From positions 124,001-188,000 of the forward strand of contig NZ_FZOY01000008.1 of the NCBI RefSeq assembly GCF_900188335.1: a stretch of DNA of 64,000 nucleotides, written 5' to 3'. The notes beneath the pieces are model-generated. The model made no database searches. It was not told the DNA's origin and saw nothing but the letters and a program-made list of their open reading frames with translations. The position numbers and the translations under genes were made by a program. Positions within the stretch are counted from its first letter, which is position 1. The number at the start of each line of letters is the position of its first letter. Origin of the DNA: Tropicimonas sediminicola (GTDB taxonomy: Bacteria; Pseudomonadota; Alphaproteobacteria; Rhodobacterales; Rhodobacteraceae). Positions 33,658 through 43,530 of the stretch are shown here, piece by piece.

Positions 33658-34773
33658 TCAGGGCAGCGGGTCGGTGCGGAACAGATGCACCTTGAGCGAG
33701 CCATGTGCGATCGGCGCGCCGGTCGGCAGGAAGGGCAGGCCGGTGGACTTCGCAAGGCCCGCGTCGGAGGTGACAATGCCGACACGCCAGCCGGAGAAGC
33801 GCTCCTTCAGGGTGCGGCCGAGCGCATCGTGGACCGCAAAGAGCGGTTTGCGGCTACCGATCCGGGCACCGTAGGGCGGGTTGACGATCACCAGGCCCGG
33901 TGGGCCCTCGGGCCGTTCCAGATCGCTGACCGAGCGGGTCACGAACTCCGTCCAACCGGCCACGCCCGCGCGCTCGGCGTTGGCCTGGCTCATCCGGATT
34001 GCGCCCGCATCACGGTCCGAGCCGTGGAAGATTAGATTTGGAGTCAATGGCTTGATCGACGCGCGGAGTGCTTCCCAAGCCGCCGGATCGAAGTTCGCCA
34101 GCTGTTCGAAGGCAAAGCTGCGGCTGCGGCCCGGGGCAAGGCCGGCGGCGATTTCCGCGGCCTCGATGACGAAGGTACCGGAACCGCACATCGGGTCGAG
34201 CACCGGCTCCGTTCCGGTATAGCCGCAGCTCCGCAGGAGGAGCGCGGCCATTGTCTCGCGCATCGGCGCCTTGCCGACGGCCTCCTTGTGTCCGCGCTTG
34301 TGCAGGGACTCGCCGGAGGTGTCGACCGAGATGGTGCAGAGATCGTCGTCGATCCTCAACTTGATCTGGACCGGCGCGTCCTCGGCAATCGGTGCGCCGA
34401 GCGTTTCCGTGATGGCGCGTGCGACCCGCTGGGCGGCGGCAGCCTTGTGATAGATCTTGGACCGGTGGCAGGAAGCCTCCACCCGCACCGGAACATCGGG
34501 GCGCAGCACCTCGGCCCAGGGAAACTTGCGGGCGCGCTTGTCGAGCTGGGCGAGGTGAAATGCGCGGAAGGCGCCGATGCGGGCCAGCACCCGGGTCGCG
34601 CCGCGCAGTTCGAGATTGGCGCGCCAGACCTCCGGCCAACCACCGCGGAATTCGACTCCGCCCGGGATTATGCTCGCGCCAGAGAAACCCCGCTCGAGGG
34701 TTTCGGACAGCAGCGCGTCTTCGAGGCCGGGGGTGGCGACAAGGAAGATGTCGAGATCTGGTGACGTGTTCAT
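33658..34773 (-). CDS. THUMP-domain class I SAM-dependent rRNA methyltransferase (RlmL N-terminal/YpsC-like)
   Basis: A 371-residue enzyme: ferredoxin-like/THUMP RNA-binding part (about 1-155) and methyltransferase with SAM motif DPMCGSGTFVIEAAEIA (about 193-209) and catalytic NPPYG (about 297-301), the N2-guanine methyltransferase motif. Corresponds to the RlmL half that modifies G2445 of 23S rRNA; the exact target is inferred. It converges on the K+ uptake pair with a 6-base gap. Confidence 0.88.
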   Translation of the reverse strand: MNTSPDLDIFLVATPGLEDALLSETLERGFSGASIIPGGVEFRGGWPEVWRANLELRGATRVLARIGAFRAFHLAQLDKRARKFPWAEVLRPDVPVRVEASCHRSKIYHKAAAAQRVARAITETLGAPIAEDAPVQIKLRIDDDLCTISVDTSGESLHKRGHKEAVGKAPMRETMAALLLRSCGYTGTEPVLDPMCGSGTFVIEAAEIAAGLAPGRSRSFAFEQLANFDPAAWEALRASIKPLTPNLIFHGSDRDAGAIRMSQANAERAGVAGWTEFVTRSVSDLERPEGPPGLVIVNPPYGARIGSRKPLFAVHDALGRTLKERFSGWRVGIVTSDAGLAKSTGLPFLPTGAPIAHGSLKVHLFRTDPLP

Positions 34774-34830
34774 GCGCCTCTATACGGGCCCGCCCGGCAG
34801 AAGAGCAACATGGCGTGAGACAGACGGCGA

Positions 34831-34995
34831 TCAGATCGCCCGAAGCACCAAGAACAGGGCGGCGAGAATGGCGCCGGCGATCAGAAGCTTCGTCGGATCA
34901 TGTCCGACGGACATCACCAGATCGGCGGCCCGCGAGCCGTTGAAGCTGCTTCCGCCACCCGTCACGCCGCCTGCGGCTATTCCGTATTCGACCAT
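34831..34995 (-). CDS. Small single-span membrane protein of unknown function
   Basis: A 54-residue protein: Gly/Ser-rich N-terminal half (AAGGVTGGGSSFNGSRAADL) and one C-terminal membrane helix (KLLIAGAILAALFLVLRAI). No family recognised. GAGG lies 8 bases before the ATG. Confidence 0.55.
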   Translation of the reverse strand: MVEYGIAAGGVTGGGSSFNGSRAADLVMSVGHDPTKLLIAGAILAALFLVLRAI

Positions 34996-35074
34996 GGTTT
35001 CGGCCCTCGACGCCTGGGCCCCCAAGGGAGAGCCTAGCAGAAAAAGCCGGGAAAATCATGTCGAGAGCCCGCCG

Positions 35075-35872
35075 CTACCGTGCCCAGGTCTGCCAGGCCT
35101 CCTGCGAGCCGGCGAAGACGTTGATATCCACCGGACCCGGAATGCCGGGGATGCTGCCGGTGCCGGTGTATTGCCAGAACGTCCAGCGCGCGCCGGGATA
35201 GGTTTCGCGCGGGTGGTCGGCGACAGACCGGAGCCAGAACTCGGTTCGGGGCAGGCGGCCGATACCGGTCTGCTCCCAGAAATCGACCGTGGTGTAGAGG
35301 ACCGGACGGCGGCCGTAGTGGCGCTCGAGGATGTCGAGGAAACGGGCGGCGTCGGCCCGCACTGTCGCGCCGTCGGGACGCTTGCGGCAGGTCGGCGAGC
35401 GGTGGTTCCACTCCATGTCGAGCACATGGGGCAAGCTGGTCATGCTGCGCGGGACATTGGCGATGAACCAGCGGGCCTGATCCTCTGCCGAGGCGCAGAA
35501 ATAGTAGTAGTGATACGCGGCATGGGGAATTCCGGCGCGGGCGGCGCCGCGGCGGTGGGCTTCGAACGAGGGATCGAGCTCCTCCTTGCCCTCGGTCGCC
35601 TTGATGAAGGCGAAGGAAACGCCAGCGGCGCGGGCGCGGGGCCAGTCGATCTCGCCCTGCCAGCGAGAGACGTCGATGCCGTGGACGGGGTAGGCCGTGG
35701 GCCGCCGCCCGTCCCAGTCGTGGGGATCGTGATCGGCGAAGACGGGGTGCGAGACGGTGACGTGGTTCGGCGGCACGAGGCGCGCAGTGGATGTCTGCCG
35801 GCGGTCGGCCGGGCTGCCGCAGGCGGCGAGCACGAGGACCGCGAAAATGCAGGCAAGGGCAGGCAGTCGCAT
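35075..35872 (-). CDS. Glycoside hydrolase family 25 lysozyme-like lipoprotein
   Basis: A 265-residue protein with a lipoprotein signal (lipobox VLAAC, Cys near residue 17) and a GH25 domain: [13 protein letters not shown] (about 64-76), [23 protein letters not shown] with the catalytic acidic pair, and WQYTGTG. GH25 enzymes cut the beta-1,4 MurNAc-GlcNAc bond; a lipidated periplasmic version suggests wall turnover. The start gives a clean signal sequence and has GGGAGC upstream. Confidence 0.88.
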   Translation of the reverse strand: MRLPALACIFAVLVLAACGSPADRRQTSTARLVPPNHVTVSHPVFADHDPHDWDGRRPTAYPVHGIDVSRWQGEIDWPRARAAGVSFAFIKATEGKEELDPSFEAHRRGAARAGIPHAAYHYYYFCASAEDQARWFIANVPRSMTSLPHVLDMEWNHRSPTCRKRPDGATVRADAARFLDILERHYGRRPVLYTTVDFWEQTGIGRLPRTEFWLRSVADHPRETYPGARWTFWQYTGTGSIPGIPGPVDINVFAGSQEAWQTWAR

Positions 35873-36062
35873 CGGCAGGCTCCCGGCAAACCGGCGGGCG
35901 GACTGCCCGCGTCCTGCCATTTGCGCAAGCACTGGCCGGGCTGGCAAGGGGCAGCGCGAGGTCCGGCGGAGGATTGCCGGGAGACGGAAACCGCGCCGAA
36001 TGCCTTGCGTTGGCGGCGCACATGATTACCTAGGCCCAGACGCTGCCAGACGAGGCAAGGAT

Positions 36063-37370
36063 ATGACAGACCTGACCCCCCGCGAGATCGTGAGCGAGCT
36101 CGACCGTTTCATCATCGGCCAGAAGGACGCCAAGCGCGCCGTGGCCGTGGCGCTGCGCAACCGTTGGCGGCGCAAGCAACTGGCCGACGATCTGCGGGAG
36201 GAGGTCTATCCCAAGAACATCCTGATGATCGGGCCGACCGGCGTCGGCAAGACCGAGATCTCCCGGCGGCTGGCCAAGCTGGCGCGTGCGCCCTTCATCA
36301 AGGTCGAGGCGACGAAGTTCACCGAGGTCGGCTATGTCGGCCGGGACGTCGAGCAGATCGTGCGCGACCTGGTGGATGCGGCGATCCAGCAGACCCGGGA
36401 ATACATGCGCGAGGAGGTCAAGGCCAAGGCCCATGCGAATGCCGAGGAGCGGGTTCTGGAGGCGATTGCAGGATCCGATGCGCGGGAGCAGACGCGGGAG
36501 ATGTTCCGCGGCAAGCTCAAGCGCGGCGAGCTCGACGACACGGTGATCGAGCTGGAGGTGGCCGAGGCCGGGCCGTCGATGCCGATGTTCGACATTCCGG
36601 GGCAGCCCGGGATGAACATGGGAGCGATGGACCTCGGGAGCATATTCGGCAAGGCCTTTGGCGGGCGGAAGGTGAAGCGGAAACTGACCGTGGCCGACAG
36701 CTACGAGGTGCTGATCTCCGAGGAGGCCGACAAGCTCCTGGACGACGAGACGGTGACCAAGGTGGCGCTGGAATCGGTCCAGGAAAACGGGATCGTCTTC
36801 ATCGACGAGATCGACAAGGTCTGTGCGCGGCAGGAAACCCGCGGCGGAGACGTCAGCCGCGAGGGCGTGCAGCGCGACCTGCTGCCGCTGATCGAGGGCA
36901 CGACCGTCTCGACGAAGCACGGGCCGGTCAAGACGGACCACATCCTGTTCATCGCCAGCGGCGCGTTCCACATCGCCAAACCCTCGGATTTGCTGCCGGA
37001 ATTGCAAGGCCGCCTGCCGATCCGCGTCGAGCTGCGGGCGCTGACCGAGGGCGATTTCGTGCGCATCCTGACCGAGACCGACAACGCGCTGACCCGCCAG
37101 TACACGGCGCTGATGGCGACCGAAGAGGTCGGCGTGAGCTTTACCGACGACGGTATTGCGGCGCTGGCCCGGATCGCGGCGGAAGTGAACCAGTCGGTGG
37201 AGAACATCGGCGCGCGGCGGCTCTACACGGTCATGGAACGGGTGTTCGAGGAACTCAGCTTTGCCGCGCCGGATCGGGCCGGTCAGGCCGTGACGGTGGA
37301 TGCCGATTTCGTTGAAAAGAACCTGGGCGAACTGTCCCGGTCGGCCGATCTGAGCCGCTACGTCCTCTGA
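36063..37370 (+). CDS. hslU: ATP-dependent protease ATPase subunit HslU
   Basis: A 435-residue AAA+ unfoldase: Walker [10 protein letters not shown] (about 57-65), the HslU I-domain (about 105-240), Walker [10 protein letters not shown], sensor region and a C-terminal SRYVL tail that inserts into HslV. It unfolds substrates for the HslV peptidase. hslV is not next to it: a GH25 gene lies upstream on the other strand, and hslV is not seen in the window. AAGG lies just before the ATG. Ended by an intrinsic terminator. Confidence 0.95.
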   Translation: MTDLTPREIVSELDRFIIGQKDAKRAVAVALRNRWRRKQLADDLREEVYPKNILMIGPTGVGKTEISRRLAKLARAPFIKVEATKFTEVGYVGRDVEQIVRDLVDAAIQQTREYMREEVKAKAHANAEERVLEAIAGSDAREQTREMFRGKLKRGELDDTVIELEVAEAGPSMPMFDIPGQPGMNMGAMDLGSIFGKAFGGRKVKRKLTVADSYEVLISEEADKLLDDETVTKVALESVQENGIVFIDEIDKVCARQETRGGDVSREGVQRDLLPLIEGTTVSTKHGPVKTDHILFIASGAFHIAKPSDLLPELQGRLPIRVELRALTEGDFVRILTETDNALTRQYTALMATEEVGVSFTDDGIAALARIAAEVNQSVENIGARRLYTVMERVFEELSFAAPDRAGQAVTVDADFVEKNLGELSRSADLSRYVL

Positions 37371-37377
37371 CGATACA

Positions 37378-37433
37378 GAAAGCATGGCGCGGGCACCGCA
37401 ATGGCGCTAGTGCTGCGCCATGCTTTCCTTTTT
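37378..37433 (+). terminator. Intrinsic terminator after hslU
   Basis: 13-base perfect arms (37378-37390 and 37415-37427) with a 24-base loop, followed by CTTTTT. Confidence 0.75.
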
Positions 37434-37490
37434 CCATTTCACACACTTTGACCCGAACCCGGCCCGGCCTTCCGCAGGACGGGCCGGACG

Positions 37491-38738
37491 ATGACCTCCA
37501 CGCTGACCTTTCTGCGCGAGAACGCCGCCTGGCTGGCCGCGGGATTCCTGCTGACGCTGACGTCGAGCTTCGGGCAGACCTTTTTCATCTCGGTCTTCGC
37601 CGGCGAGATCCGCGGCGCCTTCGGGCTGAGTCACGGGGACTGGGGCGCGATCTACTCGGCCGGCACGCTGGCCTCGGCGATCACCATGATCTGGGCCGGC
37701 ACCCTGACGGATCGGTTCCGGGTGCGGGAGCTGATCCAGGTGGTGCTGCCGTTCTTCGCGCTCGCCTGCCTCGCGATGGCTGTGGCGCCGGGCGCCTGGG
37801 CGCTGCCATTCGTGATCTTCGCCCTGCGGCTCGCGGGGCAGGGGATGACCACCCATATCGCGATCGTCGCCATGGGCCGCTGGTTCGTCGCAACGCGGGG
37901 CCGCGCGCTTTCGGTGGCGAGCCTCGGGATCACCCTGGGCGAGTCGCTGATGCCGCTGAGCTTCGTCGCGCTGCTCGGTGTCGCCGGATGGCGGAGCCTG
38001 TGGCTGCTGGCGGCGATGCTGATCCTTTGCGTGGTGCCGGTGCTGCTGTCCCTGTTGCGACTGGAGCGGACACCGCAGGCCGATCTCGACGCCAGCCCTT
38101 CCGTCGGGATGGAAGGCCGCGCCTGGCAGCGGGGCGAGGTGCTGCGACACTGGCTGTTCTGGCTGATCCTGCCGCTGGTCCTGGCGCCGCCGTTTCTGGT
38201 TACTTCCTTGTTTTTTCAGCAGGTTCTTCTGGCGGAGATCAAGGGGATCGCCCATCTCTCGCTGGTCGCTCTGTTCCCGGTTTTCACCGTCTGCGCGGTG
38301 ACGACGATGATGGTGAGCGGCGTCGCGCTTGACCGGCTGGGCACGTTCCGCCTGCTCACGTTCCTCCTGTTGCCGATGGCCTGCGGGTTGCTGACCCTGT
38401 CGCTGGCCCATTCGCTGTTGGGGGTGGCGCTCGGGATGGCGCTGGTCGGCATGACCAGCGGCGCGAACGCGACCCTGCCCAACGCCTTCTGGGCCGAAGC
38501 CTACGGAACCCGGTATCTCGGCTCGATCAAGGCGATGGCGACCTCGGCGATGGTCTTCGGCTCCGCCATCGGGCCGGTGGTGACCGGCGTCGCGGTGGAT
38601 GCAGGGATCGGCTTCGAGACGCAGCTACAGATGATGGCGGGCTATTGCCTTGTCGCGACGCTGCTTGCCGCCATCGGGTTGCGGCGCGCCGGGCGGCTGC
38701 TAGCGCCGGCGGGACAGGTAGACGTAGTAGGCGCCTGA
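37491..38738 (+). CDS. Major facilitator superfamily transporter
   Basis: A 415-residue protein with about twelve membrane segments and the MFS loop-2 motif degenerated to GTLTDRFRVRE (about 66-76). It starts with SSFGQTFFISVFAGEIRGAFGL, typical of the oxalate/formate-antiporter-like MFS group. Substrate unknown. No clear Shine-Dalgarno sequence. Its last 39 bases overlap the convergent Smr gene. Confidence 0.82.
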   Translation: MTSTLTFLRENAAWLAAGFLLTLTSSFGQTFFISVFAGEIRGAFGLSHGDWGAIYSAGTLASAITMIWAGTLTDRFRVRELIQVVLPFFALACLAMAVAPGAWALPFVIFALRLAGQGMTTHIAIVAMGRWFVATRGRALSVASLGITLGESLMPLSFVALLGVAGWRSLWLLAAMLILCVVPVLLSLLRLERTPQADLDASPSVGMEGRAWQRGEVLRHWLFWLILPLVLAPPFLVTSLFFQQVLLAEIKGIAHLSLVALFPVFTVCAVTTMMVSGVALDRLGTFRLLTFLLLPMACGLLTLSLAHSLLGVALGMALVGMTSGANATLPNAFWAEAYGTRYLGSIKAMATSAMVFGSAIGPVVTGVAVDAGIGFETQLQMMAGYCLVATLLAAIGLRRAGRLLAPAGQVDVVGA

Positions 38739-39314
38739 GCCGCCGTGGCTCGCATGCGCCTGCGAAACCTGCAGGACCAGCGCCCCGAGCGGCGCCATGC
38801 GGAGCCATTGCGGCACCTGGGTGCGCAGGATGCCGCGCGGGGTCGGGATAGGCCCGTCGTCGTCGGGCCGCTGGGTGCTGCCCTTGCCGGTCACCACCAG
38901 CACCAGTCGGCAACCATCGGCCTGGGCCGAGATGATGAAACGGCTGAGCGCCGGGTGCGCCCGGGCGAGCGTCATGCCGTGCAGGTCGATCTTGCGCTCG
39001 GGCCGCAACTTGCCACGCTTCATCCGGTTGAAGGTCTTGTGGTCCATGCGCAGCGGTTCGGCGGCCAGCCGGGCGCTCAGGGTCGGCGTCAGGTTGTGAC
39101 CCTTGGAATGGTCGTAGCGCGCGGCCTCGCCGACCCGGAATTCCGGAATGGCAGGGGAACGGGGCAGGGGTTCCGGCTGGGCCGGTTCGGGTTTCGCGCC
39201 CTCGGGCGTGACAGCCTTCGCGCGCGGATGCATCGGCGTGGCGCTGCGCGCGACGTTGCGCCAGATGGCGATGTCGTCCTCGCTGAGGCGACGGGGGGGC
39301 CGTTTGCTCGACAT
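38700..39314 (-). CDS. Smr-domain protein
   Basis: A 204-residue protein; the C-terminal Smr domain (about 105-204) shows the DLHGMTLARAHPAL motif and TGKGS, typical of MutS2-like nicking or RNase domains. The N-terminal half is basic and Pro-rich, probably disordered. First of a minus-strand set leading to mltA and the Tim44-like gene in reverse order; the order timA-mltA-smr is conserved in Rhodobacterales. Confidence 0.88.
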   Translation of the reverse strand: MSSKRPPRRLSEDDIAIWRNVARSATPMHPRAKAVTPEGAKPEPAQPEPLPRSPAIPEFRVGEAARYDHSKGHNLTPTLSARLAAEPLRMDHKTFNRMKRGKLRPERKIDLHGMTLARAHPALSRFIISAQADGCRLVLVVTGKGSTQRPDDDGPIPTPRGILRTQVPQWLRMAPLGALVLQVSQAHASHGGSGAYYVYLSRRR

Positions 39315-39324
39315 CCGCGCGACC

Positions 39325-40305
39325 TCAATCCTTCACCGGCAGGGGCATGAGCACCAACATGCGTCCCGGATCGCGCAACGCGCCCGCGGTAATGCCCGCC
39401 TGATCGCCGCTGCCGCAGAAGATGTCGGCCCGTTGCGGACCCTTTATCGCCGAGCCGGTGTCCTGCGCGATCATCAGCCGGCGGATCGGGTCCGGCCCGT
39501 CGGTCTCGATCCAGACCGGCGCGCCGAGCGGGGTAAACCCGGGGTCGACGGCAACACTACGGCCCGGCGTGACCGGGCGACCCATCGTGCCGATAGGGCC
39601 CTTGTCGGCCGGCACGTCGGTCAGCACGCGGAAGAAGACGAAGGACGGGTTGTGCTGCAGTATTCCCCGGCACTCGGCGGGATGGCCGCGGAGCCAGTCC
39701 TTGATGGCCGTGGCCGAGATCTCTTCCGGGGTGAAGAGCCCGCGGCGGATCATCTCCTGTCCGATCGAGCGGTAGGGGTGCCCGTTGCGGCCGTCATAGC
39801 CCACGCGGAGGATCGTGCCATCGGGAAGCCGGATCCGGCCAGAACCTTGAACCTGAAGGAAAAACGCCTCTGCGGGATCGTCCAGCCAGGCGATCTCGAG
39901 CCCGCGGCCCTCGAGCAGCCCGCCCGCCTCGATCTCGGCCCGGGTCACCCAGGGCTCGGTCTCGGGCAGATCATCAGGCCTGGCGTAGATCGGATGGCAG
40001 AAGCGCGCGCTCCGGCTCAGCGCGCCGGGCAGTTCCGGTTCATAATATCCGGTGAAGAGCGCCGGCCCGTCGCCGATCAGGACCGGGCGAAAGAACCGCT
40101 CGAAGAAGGCGCGCGGGTCCGGTTGTGCCCGGGCTGCATCGCCCATCTGCCGCCATTCGGGGCCGTCGGGGATATCGCAGGTGACCACAAAGGCCGCGAG
40201 CGCGGCCTCGTGGTCGTCCTTTCGCCAGCCGACGAGATCGTCGAAGGCGAGAGGGCTGTGATGCGAAAGGGGAGATGCGGCCGGAACCGGCCGCGCCGGG
40301 GTCAT
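39325..40305 (-). CDS. mltA: Membrane-bound lytic murein transglycosylase A (MltA)
   Basis: A 326-residue enzyme with MltA and 3D domains: FTGYYEPEL (about 81-89), VQGSGRIRLPDG (about 152-163), GRSVAVDPGFTPLGAPVW and the catalytic aspartate region ADIFCGSG. It cleaves peptidoglycan to 1,6-anhydro products. The predicted N-terminus has no signal peptide or lipobox, which is odd for an outer-membrane enzyme; ATGA overlap with the upstream gene nevertheless supports this start. Confidence 0.88.
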   Translation of the reverse strand: MTPARPVPAASPLSHHSPLAFDDLVGWRKDDHEAALAAFVVTCDIPDGPEWRQMGDAARAQPDPRAFFERFFRPVLIGDGPALFTGYYEPELPGALSRSARFCHPIYARPDDLPETEPWVTRAEIEAGGLLEGRGLEIAWLDDPAEAFFLQVQGSGRIRLPDGTILRVGYDGRNGHPYRSIGQEMIRRGLFTPEEISATAIKDWLRGHPAECRGILQHNPSFVFFRVLTDVPADKGPIGTMGRPVTPGRSVAVDPGFTPLGAPVWIETDGPDPIRRLMIAQDTGSAIKGPQRADIFCGSGDQAGITAGALRDPGRMLVLMPLPVKD

Positions 40306-40970
40306 TCGCCCGTGGCGACCAGCTGCCAGTTGGGATCGCCGGTGCCCATCTTGCGGGCAAAGGTCCAGACGTCGCGCTGGCGCTTGATTTCGGTTTCGCT
40401 GCCTTCAAGCACCTTGCCCTCGGCATCGCGGACGATGTGGGTCATCTCGCCGACGAAACGCACGGTGATCTCGGCGGTATCGGTGCCCGCATCGAACTCC
40501 GCGCCGGTCAGCGACAGCTCGCGGACGCCCACGAAGTTGGAGCTTACGGTCAGACCCTGGGCCTCGCGCTGTGCAATGACCTCGGCGAAGGCGTCGCGCA
40601 CATCGTTGTCCAGGAAAGGCTCGATCCGCTCGAGCTCGCCGTGCTCGAAGGCCATGAGGATCATCTCGTAAGCGCCGCGGGCGCCCTGCAAGAACTCATG
40701 GACGCTGAACGAGGGTTCGGCGCGCTTCATCTGGGCCAGTGCCAGAGCGGCAGAGCTGCCCTCGGGAACGTGGTCGATGATGTCGCGGTCCGGGCCCCCG
40801 TCGATCACTTCGAAATCGGGCCGGTCGCCGCGGCGCAGGTTCTCGCGCTCGTTCGGCGGAAGCTGCGGTTTCTCGAAACCTTCCCTCGTCCCGAGCACAG
40901 ACCGAAGCCGCAGGATCAGGAAAATTGCGATCCCGGCCAAAACCAGGAGCTGGATCACGGCAGCGCTCAT
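40302..40970 (-). CDS. Tim44/TimA family protein
   Basis: A 222-residue protein with an N-terminal membrane anchor (about 4-22) and a Tim44-like domain (about 85-220), with FLQGARGAYEMILMAFEHGEL typical of alphaproteobacterial TimA. The relatives of mitochondrial Tim44 may take part in envelope protein assembly; the function is unproven. Overlaps mltA by four bases (ATGA). Divergent from fxsA, close to secB. Confidence 0.88.
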   Translation of the reverse strand: MSAAVIQLLVLAGIAIFLILRLRSVLGTREGFEKPQLPPNERENLRRGDRPDFEVIDGGPDRDIIDHVPEGSSAALALAQMKRAEPSFSVHEFLQGARGAYEMILMAFEHGELERIEPFLDNDVRDAFAEVIAQREAQGLTVSSNFVGVRELSLTGAEFDAGTDTAEITVRFVGEMTHIVRDAEGKVLEGSETEIKRQRDVWTFARKMGTGDPNWQLVATGE

Positions 40971-41075
40971 CTATGTCCTCTTGTACGTGGCGGGTTGGTA
41001 AGTCGTGCCCACCGCACTTATGTAAGCGACCAAGGATGACAAGTCCACAAACGCAAACCCGGTTGGAGGACACCG

Positions 41076-41561
41076 ATGCCGTTCCTGCTGCTCTTCATCG
41101 CGATCCCGTTGATCGAGATCGCATTGTTCATTCAGGTCGGCTCCCTTCTGGGGCTGGGTTGGACGCTGTTCATCGTGGTTGTAACGGCGGTTCTGGGTAC
41201 CTCGCTGCTTCGGCGGCAGGGCCGGGGCGTGTTGATGCAATTGCAACGCAGCATGGGCGAATTGAACGATCCGACCGAACCGCTCGCGCATGGGGCCATG
41301 ATCATCCTGGCCGGAGCGCTGCTGCTGACGCCCGGATTTTTTACCGATGCGGTCGGTTTCCTGCTGATGGTGCCAAAAGTGCGCGAGGCCGCGTTCCAGC
41401 AGATCCGCAAGCGGATGGTCGTTACGTCCTCCGCGACGTTCCACAGCTCATCCTACAACCGCCCGACCGGTGACCGTGGGTCGGTGATCGACGGCGACTA
41501 TGAAGAGATCAAGCCCGAGCCGCGGCGGACGCAAGGTCCGTCGGGATGGACACGGGATTGA
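41076..41561 (+). CDS. FxsA family membrane protein
   Basis: A 161-residue protein with membrane segments at about 2-20, 25-45 and 75-100 and FxsA hallmarks (LIEIALFIQVGSLLGLGWTL and TPGFFTDAVGFLLMVP). In E. coli FxsA suppresses phage T7 exclusion by F plasmid; the normal role is unknown. It commonly lies beside secB in Rhodobacterales, as here. Confidence 0.88.
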   Translation: MPFLLLFIAIPLIEIALFIQVGSLLGLGWTLFIVVVTAVLGTSLLRRQGRGVLMQLQRSMGELNDPTEPLAHGAMIILAGALLLTPGFFTDAVGFLLMVPKVREAAFQQIRKRMVVTSSATFHSSSYNRPTGDRGSVIDGDYEEIKPEPRRTQGPSGWTRD

Positions 41562-41623
41562 GACCTTGGCGGCGGTTTGATACAGCCAAATCAAGCAGAA
41601 TTGATCCATTTCGGGAGAGAACC

Positions 41624-42154
41624 ATGTCCGATCAACCCAACGAAACCGGCGCGCCGGCAGCCGGCGACGGCCAGACGCAACCGCAACCGCAACCGCCGCA
41701 GATGCGCGTGCTCGGGCAGTTCATCCGCGACCTGTCGTTCGAGAACGTCGTCGTTCAGAAAGGCATCAGCGGCGAGCTGCAGCCGGACGTCCAGGTACAG
41801 GTGAACCTCGACGCCAAGAAGCGCAGCACCGAAAACCAGTACGAGGTCATCACCAAGTTCAAGGTCGAGTCCAAGAGCAAGGGCACGGACTCGGTGCTGT
41901 TCCTGCTCGAGCTGGAATACGGCGGGATCTTCCACATCGAGAACGTTCCCGAAGAGCAGCTGCACCCCTTCCTTCTGATCGAGTGCCCGCGGATGCTGTT
42001 CCCCTTCGTGCGGCGCATCGTGTCGGACGTGACCCGGGACGGTGGCTTCCCGCCGCTGAACCTCGACAACGTTGATTTCGTTGCTCTTTACCGGCAGGAG
42101 CTGATCCGCCGCGCGCAGGCCGAGCAGGCCGCGAAAGCCAAGGCCGACGCCTGA
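41624..42154 (+). CDS. secB: Protein-export chaperone SecB
   Basis: A 176-residue SecB with an extra Gln/Pro-rich N-terminus (about 1-28) before the core (RVLGQFIRDLSFEN, about 29-42). NQYEVITKFKVES, VEEQLHP-like PEEQLHPFLLIECPRMLFP and GGFPPLNLDNVDFVALY are conserved. It keeps preproteins unfolded and hands them to SecA. GGGAG lies 9 bases upstream of the ATG. Confidence 0.95.
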   Translation: MSDQPNETGAPAAGDGQTQPQPQPPQMRVLGQFIRDLSFENVVVQKGISGELQPDVQVQVNLDAKKRSTENQYEVITKFKVESKSKGTDSVLFLLELEYGGIFHIENVPEEQLHPFLLIECPRMLFPFVRRIVSDVTRDGGFPPLNLDNVDFVALYRQELIRRAQAEQAAKAKADA

Positions 42155-42163
42155 TCGTCACGG

Positions 42164-42202
42164 CCGGACGGGGGGCTGTCTGCCCCCCGCGCGCCGGTCC
42201 GG
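42164..42202. terminator. Hairpin between convergent secB and dnaQ
   Basis: Inner stem GGGGGGC/GCCCCCC (42170-42176, 42182-42188) inside an outer CCGGAC/GTCCGG pairing. There is no long T-run, so it is likely a shared bidirectional stop. Confidence 0.55.
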
Positions 42203-42251
42203 GGCTCCCCCAGAGGAAATTTCCAGACAGGTGAAGCGGGCGCGGGCGGCG

Positions 42252-42944
42252 TCAGCCGGCGAATTTCTTCCAGAGAGCGTCGTCTCCGAGGCTGTCGATG
42301 AGCTTTTTGTGCGCGTCGAGTTCCTCAGCCGTCAGGCGCGAGGGCAGGGGCGCCGGCCGCGGGCCGGGGCGCCAGCTGCTTTGGCCCTGGCTCGTGCTTC
42401 CGCCGCCGCTGGTGGAGAGCGCGAAGTCCGGTTGCCGACCACCGATCAGCTCCAGGTAGACATCGGCAAGGATCTCGGAGTCGAGCAGGGCGCCGTGCAA
42501 GGTCCGATTGGAGTTGTCGATGCCGAAGCGACGGCAGAGCGCGTCGAGGCTGGCGGGCGAGCCGGGAAACCGCTTGCGGGCGATGGCCAGCGTGTCGAGC
42601 GACTGGGACATCGGCATCGCCTTGAACCCGGCCCATTCCAGTTCGGCGTTGAGGAATTTCATGTCGAATGAGGCGTTGTGGATCACCAGAAGGGCATCGC
42701 CGACGAAATCCACGAATTCCTGCGCGATGGCTTCGAAAACGGGCTTGTCGGCGAGGAATTCTTCCGAAATTCCATGAACTTCGAAAGCCTCGGTCGGCAT
42801 GTCACGGCGGGGATTGATGTACTGGTGATAGGTGCGCCCGGTCGGCACGTGGTTGTCGAGCTCCACGCCGCCGATTTCGACGATACGGTGGCCATCGTAG
42901 GGGTCGAGGCCGGTGGTTTCGGTGTCGAGCACGATTTCACGCAT
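42252..42944 (-). CDS. dnaQ: DNA polymerase III epsilon subunit (3'-5' proofreading exonuclease)
   Basis: A 230-residue DEDDh exonuclease: Exo[10 protein letters not shown] (about 6-14), ExoII region [15 protein letters not shown] (about 91-105), Exo[17 protein letters not shown] (about 150-163). The C-terminus that binds the alpha subunit is Ser/Pro-rich. First gene right of the secB hairpin, last of the minus-strand maf-aroE-coaE-dnaQ run that overlaps gene by gene and points away from the proposed origin. Confidence 0.95.
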   Translation of the reverse strand: MREIVLDTETTGLDPYDGHRIVEIGGVELDNHVPTGRTYHQYINPRRDMPTEAFEVHGISEEFLADKPVFEAIAQEFVDFVGDALLVIHNASFDMKFLNAELEWAGFKAMPMSQSLDTLAIARKRFPGSPASLDALCRRFGIDNSNRTLHGALLDSEILADVYLELIGGRQPDFALSTSGGGSTSQGQSSWRPGPRPAPLPSRLTAEELDAHKKLIDSLGDDALWKKFAG

Positions 42945-43530
42945 GTTTCTGCCTGAGATCCTTCATCAGTTTCGCGACCTGGGCGCGGGCGCCCTCGATG
43001 GTGGTGGTGTCGATGACGACGTCAGCCCGGGCGCGCTTCTCGGCATCGGGCATCTGCCGGGAGAGGATATGCTGGAATTGTTCCGGCGTCATGCCCGGAC
43101 GGTCGAGCACCCGGCGGCGCTGCTCGGCGGGAGAGACCGAAACGGTGACCGTCAGGTCCATCGCCGCATCGGCGCCGGTTTCAAACAACAGCGGGATATC
43201 GAAAAGGGCGAAGCGCGCCTCGGTGGTGTCGATGAAGGACTGGCGATCCGCCGCGACGAGCGGGTGGACGATGGCCTCGATCCGCGACAGGGCGCTGTCG
43301 TCCGTCGCGATCCAAGCCTTCAGCGCATGGCGGCTGACGGACTCGTCCGAGATCGCGGCCGGATGCAGCGCGCGGATCGGCTCGACGGCGGCACCCCCCG
43401 GGGCATAGAGCCGATGGACGGCGGCATCGGCATCCCAGACGGCAACACCCTCGTCGGCAAACATGGCAGCGGTGGTCGATTTGCCCATGCCGATGGACCC
43501 GGTGAGGCCGATCAGGAAGGGCCGGCTCAT
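42937..43530 (-). CDS. coaE: Dephospho-CoA kinase
   Basis: A 197-residue P-loop kinase catalysing the last step of CoA synthesis. Walker A is [12 protein letters not shown] (about 8-19); the [10 protein letters not shown] segment (about 34-43) and [12 protein letters not shown] are family motifs. Overlaps dnaQ by 8 bases and aroE by 4, so the run is translationally coupled. Confidence 0.95.
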   Translation of the reverse strand: MSRPFLIGLTGSIGMGKSTTAAMFADEGVAVWDADAAVHRLYAPGGAAVEPIRALHPAAISDESVSRHALKAWIATDDSALSRIEAIVHPLVAADRQSFIDTTEARFALFDIPLLFETGADAAMDLTVTVSVSPAEQRRRVLDRPGMTPEQFQHILSRQMPDAEKRARADVVIDTTTIEGARAQVAKLMKDLRQKHA

